A program made the translations under genes and the position numbers. The notes under the pieces were generated by a model. The model saw only the letters and a list, made by a program, of their open reading frames with translations, made no database searches and was not told where the DNA came from. Below, in pieces: positions 61,981 to 64,000 of a stretch of 64,000 bases of DNA (positions are counted from its first letter, which is position 1; each line of letters starts with the position of its first letter). Origin of the DNA: Streptomyces sp. B1I3 (lineage in GTDB: Bacteria; Actinomycetota; Actinomycetes; Streptomycetales; Streptomycetaceae); assembly GCF_030816615.1 (NCBI RefSeq), contig NZ_JAUSYD010000001.1, positions 1,426,001-1,490,000 on the forward strand, written 5' to 3'.

Positions 61981-62925
61981 TCAGACCAGTGCGGGCACCT
62001 CGACGGTCAGTGTGCAACGACCGCCGTCCGCCGGTGCGTCCAGCACCGCCGGCACGCCCAGCGGGACGGTCAGCGCCGTGGGGCAGTGGCCGAAACCCAG
62101 CTCTTCGACGACCGGAACACCGAGTCCGCCGAGCCGGTCGGCGAGCACGGCCCGCACCTGCTCGTACGGTCCGCACTGCTCCCACGAGCCGCAGACGACC
62201 CCGGATATCCCCTCGAACGCCCCGCTGCGCAGCAGCCGGGTGAGAACACCATCGAGCCGGTACGGATCCTCCATGATGTCCTCGATCATCAGCAGCCCAC
62301 CCTGCGCACGGGTGCGCGCCTGCGGGGTTCCCGCGTCGGCGGCGAGCAGGCTCACGCAGCCCCCGTAGGTGATCCCCCGGGCCGTGCCGGGCACCAGGGC
62401 GGCCGCCGTTCCCAGACCGAGCACGCGCACCGTCTCGGGCTCGAACAGGGTGGAGCGCAGGGCTTCCTGGGTGACGGCGTCCTTGAGGAACACCTCGGCC
62501 GCGACCATGGGCCCGTGCAGTGTCGAGAATCCGGCCCGCAGTGCGAACGCCTCGTGCAGCACGGTGATGTCGCTGTACCCGACGAACACCTTGGGGCCGG
62601 CCTCCCGTATCGCCGGCCAGTCCAGGAGGTCGACCATGCGATGTGCGCCGTAACCGCCCCGGGCGCACAGCACGGCGTCCACCGACGGGTCGCACCAGGC
62701 GTCCTGAAGGTCCCGGGCACGGGCCTCGTCCGTACCGGCGAGGTGGTCCAGCGCCGGGTGGGTGTCCAGGACATGGGCGCCCACCACCGGGTCGAGGTCC
62801 CAGCCGCGCAGCAGGTCGAGGCCCCTCGCCAGGCGGTCGGGAGGGACGGGACCGCTGGGCGCGACGACCGCGACCCGGGCGCCGGGCCGCAGCCGGGCCG
62901 GCCGGGCGAGGGGGCGGAGGCTCAC
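61981..62925 (-). CDS. LD-carboxypeptidase (muramoyltetrapeptide carboxypeptidase, S66)
   Basis: 314 aa. S66 family: VAVVAPSGPVPPDRLARGLD at the start, nucleophile Ser in FVGYSDITVLHEA (about 118), Glu in MIEDIMEDPYRLD and the FGHCPTALTVPLGVPA end with its His. It removes the terminal D-Ala from muropeptides during wall recycling. GTG at 62925 overlaps the stop of the S9 peptidase gene (GTGA), so both are made together: a coupled peptidase pair. Confidence 0.93.
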   Translation of the reverse strand: MSLRPLARPARLRPGARVAVVAPSGPVPPDRLARGLDLLRGWDLDPVVGAHVLDTHPALDHLAGTDEARARDLQDAWCDPSVDAVLCARGGYGAHRMVDLLDWPAIREAGPKVFVGYSDITVLHEAFALRAGFSTLHGPMVAAEVFLKDAVTQEALRSTLFEPETVRVLGLGTAAALVPGTARGITYGGCVSLLAADAGTPQARTRAQGGLLMIEDIMEDPYRLDGVLTRLLRSGAFEGISGVVCGSWEQCGPYEQVRAVLADRLGGLGVPVVEELGFGHCPTALTVPLGVPAVLDAPADGGRCTLTVEVPALV

Positions 62926-64000
62926 TTCGTCAGCTCCAGTCGTGGCACGTCGGGGCGGTCGAGGCGGAACGTCTGGGAGTAGAGCGAGAGTTCGGCCTCC
63001 AGCGCCCGCCTCAGGGTATCCGCGCGGCGGAAGCCGTGGCTCTCGCCCTCGAAGGCCAGGTACGCGTGCGGAATGCCGCGGCCCTCGACCGCCGCGATGA
63101 ACCGTTCGCACTGGGCGGGTGGGCAGATCGGGTCGTCCAGCCCCTGGAGCAGGACGAACGGCGCCGTCAACCGGTCGGCGTGGTTGACGGGCGAGCGCTC
63201 CCGGTAGCGCTCGGGCACCTCGGCGAACGGGCCGACGAGCGACTCGAGGTACCGGGACTCGAAGTCGTGCGTCTCACCGGTCGCCCACCCCTCCAGGTCG
63301 AGGATCGGATAGCTGATCGCCCCGCAGGCGTACACGTCCGTCGTCGTCAGGGAGGCGGCGGCGGTCCACCCGCCGGCGCTGCCGCCCCGGACGGCCAGCC
63401 GGTCACGGTCGGCCGACCCCTCGGCGGCCAGCGCCAGGGCGACGGCCGCGCAGTCCTCCACGTCGACGACGCCCCACTGTCCGCGGAGCCGTTCGCGGTA
63501 GGCACGGCCGTAGCCGGTGGAGCCGCCGTGGTCGACCTCGACGACGCCGATGCCGCGTGAGGTGAAGTAGGCGATCTCCAGGTCGAGTACGAGCGGGGAT
63601 CGCCCGGTGGGCCCGCCGTGCACCCAGACGGCGTAGGGCGGCAGCTCGTCGTCGGGCCCGGTGCGGTCGGGGTGGTGCGGCGGATACACGTGCGCGTGGA
63701 TGTCGCGGCCGCCGGGCCCGGTGAAGGTGCGGATCCGCGGCTCGGGGTAGTAGGCCGGGTCGACGGCGTCCCGGTGGGGTACGCCGATGGCCCGGGTGTG
63801 GCCCGTCGCGGTGTCCAGCTCCACCACCTCGTAGGAGGTGCGGGGGCTCGCGGCGATGCCGAAGACCCTGGTGTCCTGCACGGCCAGTGTCTCGGCCCAC
63901 GCCGTCCAGGGGCCGACGGCGTCGACGAGTTCGCCGGTCTCGGGGTCGAGCACCCCCAACGCGGTGGTGCCCCGGCCGTGGACGACGGCGATCAGGCCGT
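62922..64000 (-). CDS. S9 prolyl oligopeptidase family serine peptidase (5' end beyond window)
   Basis: Last 359 codons of an S9 peptidase, open to the right edge. The beta-propeller end is present (ASPRTSYEVVELDTATGHTR), then the alpha/beta hydrolase: YAVWVHGGPTGRSPL, catalytic Ser in VRGGSAGGWTAAASL, Asp in LLQGLDDPICPP and His in FEGESHGFRRAD. It resembles DAP-III/acylaminoacyl peptidase-type enzymes of about 650 aa, so nearly half lies outside the window. Coupled to the LD-carboxypeptidase gene by a GTGA overlap. Confidence 0.92.
   Translation of the reverse strand, partial: GLIAVVHGRGTTALGVLDPETGELVDAVGPWTAWAETLAVQDTRVFGIAASPRTSYEVVELDTATGHTRAIGVPHRDAVDPAYYPEPRIRTFTGPGGRDIHAHVYPPHHPDRTGPDDELPPYAVWVHGGPTGRSPLVLDLEIAYFTSRGIGVVEVDHGGSTGYGRAYRERLRGQWGVVDVEDCAAVALALAAEGSADRDRLAVRGGSAGGWTAAASLTTTDVYACGAISYPILDLEGWATGETHDFESRYLESLVGPFAEVPERYRERSPVNHADRLTAPFVLLQGLDDPICPPAQCERFIAAVEGRGIPHAYLAFEGESHGFRRADTLRRALEAELSLYSQTFRLDRPDVPRLELTK

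Overview
The window is a 64 kb piece of a high-GC actinobacterial chromosome, almost certainly Streptomyces. Genes have near-saturated GC at third codon positions, many GTG (and some TTG) starts, GTGA/ATGA start-stop overlaps, several probable leaderless transcripts, and families typical of the genus (ROK, GntR/FadR, LacI, IclR and XRE regulators, SecDF, a short MreB-like protein, DUF1996, DUF6204). I saw no tRNA, rRNA, CRISPR array, integrase or intact insertion sequence, so it reads as native chromosome with accessory metabolic blocks.

Layout. 1-11.4 kb: a sugar module, with a very large secreted GSDH-PKD-CBM6-ThuA-DUF1080 protein (cut by the left edge), a sugar isomerase/epimerase, a Gfo/Idh/MocA oxidoreductase, an RbsB/RbsC/RbsA-type ABC importer and a ROK regulator. 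11.6-20.2 kb: a GntR/FadR regulator, a FabH-like ketosynthase and a formate dehydrogenase operon (PanE-like reductase, catalytic FdhA half, NuoE-NuoF fusion, FdhA electron-input half, FdhD). The FdhA subunit is split into two genes placed in reverse order. A shared ACTGTAGAC motif sits inside both the GntR-gene promoter and the probable fdh promoter. 20.2-29.6 kb: a BASS-type transporter with divergent LysR, an acyl-CoA synthetase, an aldo/keto reductase, a free RICIN protein, a His-rich methyltransferase, LysR, pterin dehydratase and XRE genes.

29.7-35.9 kb: a coupled operon of an MreB-like protein, a one-TM Ala/Pro-rich protein and fused SecDF, then a diverged second-type LigA. 35.9-38.8 kb: DUF1996 and DUF305 exported proteins plus a LacI regulator. 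Two AGAGCGCTCT palindromes, one just downstream of a TTGACA/TACTTT promoter, are its likely operators. 38.9-48.7 kb: lipid/envelope-flavoured genes: a holin-like membrane domain fused to an alkaline-phosphatase-fold domain (its VPG-heptad tail is broken by one extra base), two metallo-beta-lactamase-fold proteins, a DedA protein, an aminotransferase-like protein with no lysine at all, an IclR/SMP-30 pair and a PAP2-DAG kinase fusion.

48.9-56.2 kb: a methyltransferase, a VOC protein, an arginase-like protein with altered metal ligands, DUF6204, a two-component system divergent from an ABC exporter, and two decayed genes. 56.4-59.9 kb: a light/radical DNA-repair group (Fe-S photolyase, DCC-family thiol protein, spore photoproduct lyase family). 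60-64 kb: a secreted CocE/X-Pro-peptidase-like hydrolase under a TetR-like palindrome, LD-carboxypeptidase, and an S9 prolyl oligopeptidase cut by the right edge.

Most promising for follow-up: the split formate dehydrogenase and its shared operator, the lysine-free aminotransferase fold, the VPG-repeat frameshift, the MreB-like/TM/SecDF operon, and the multi-domain sugar protein with its uptake operon. Functions are inferred from motifs read by eye; no database search was run.
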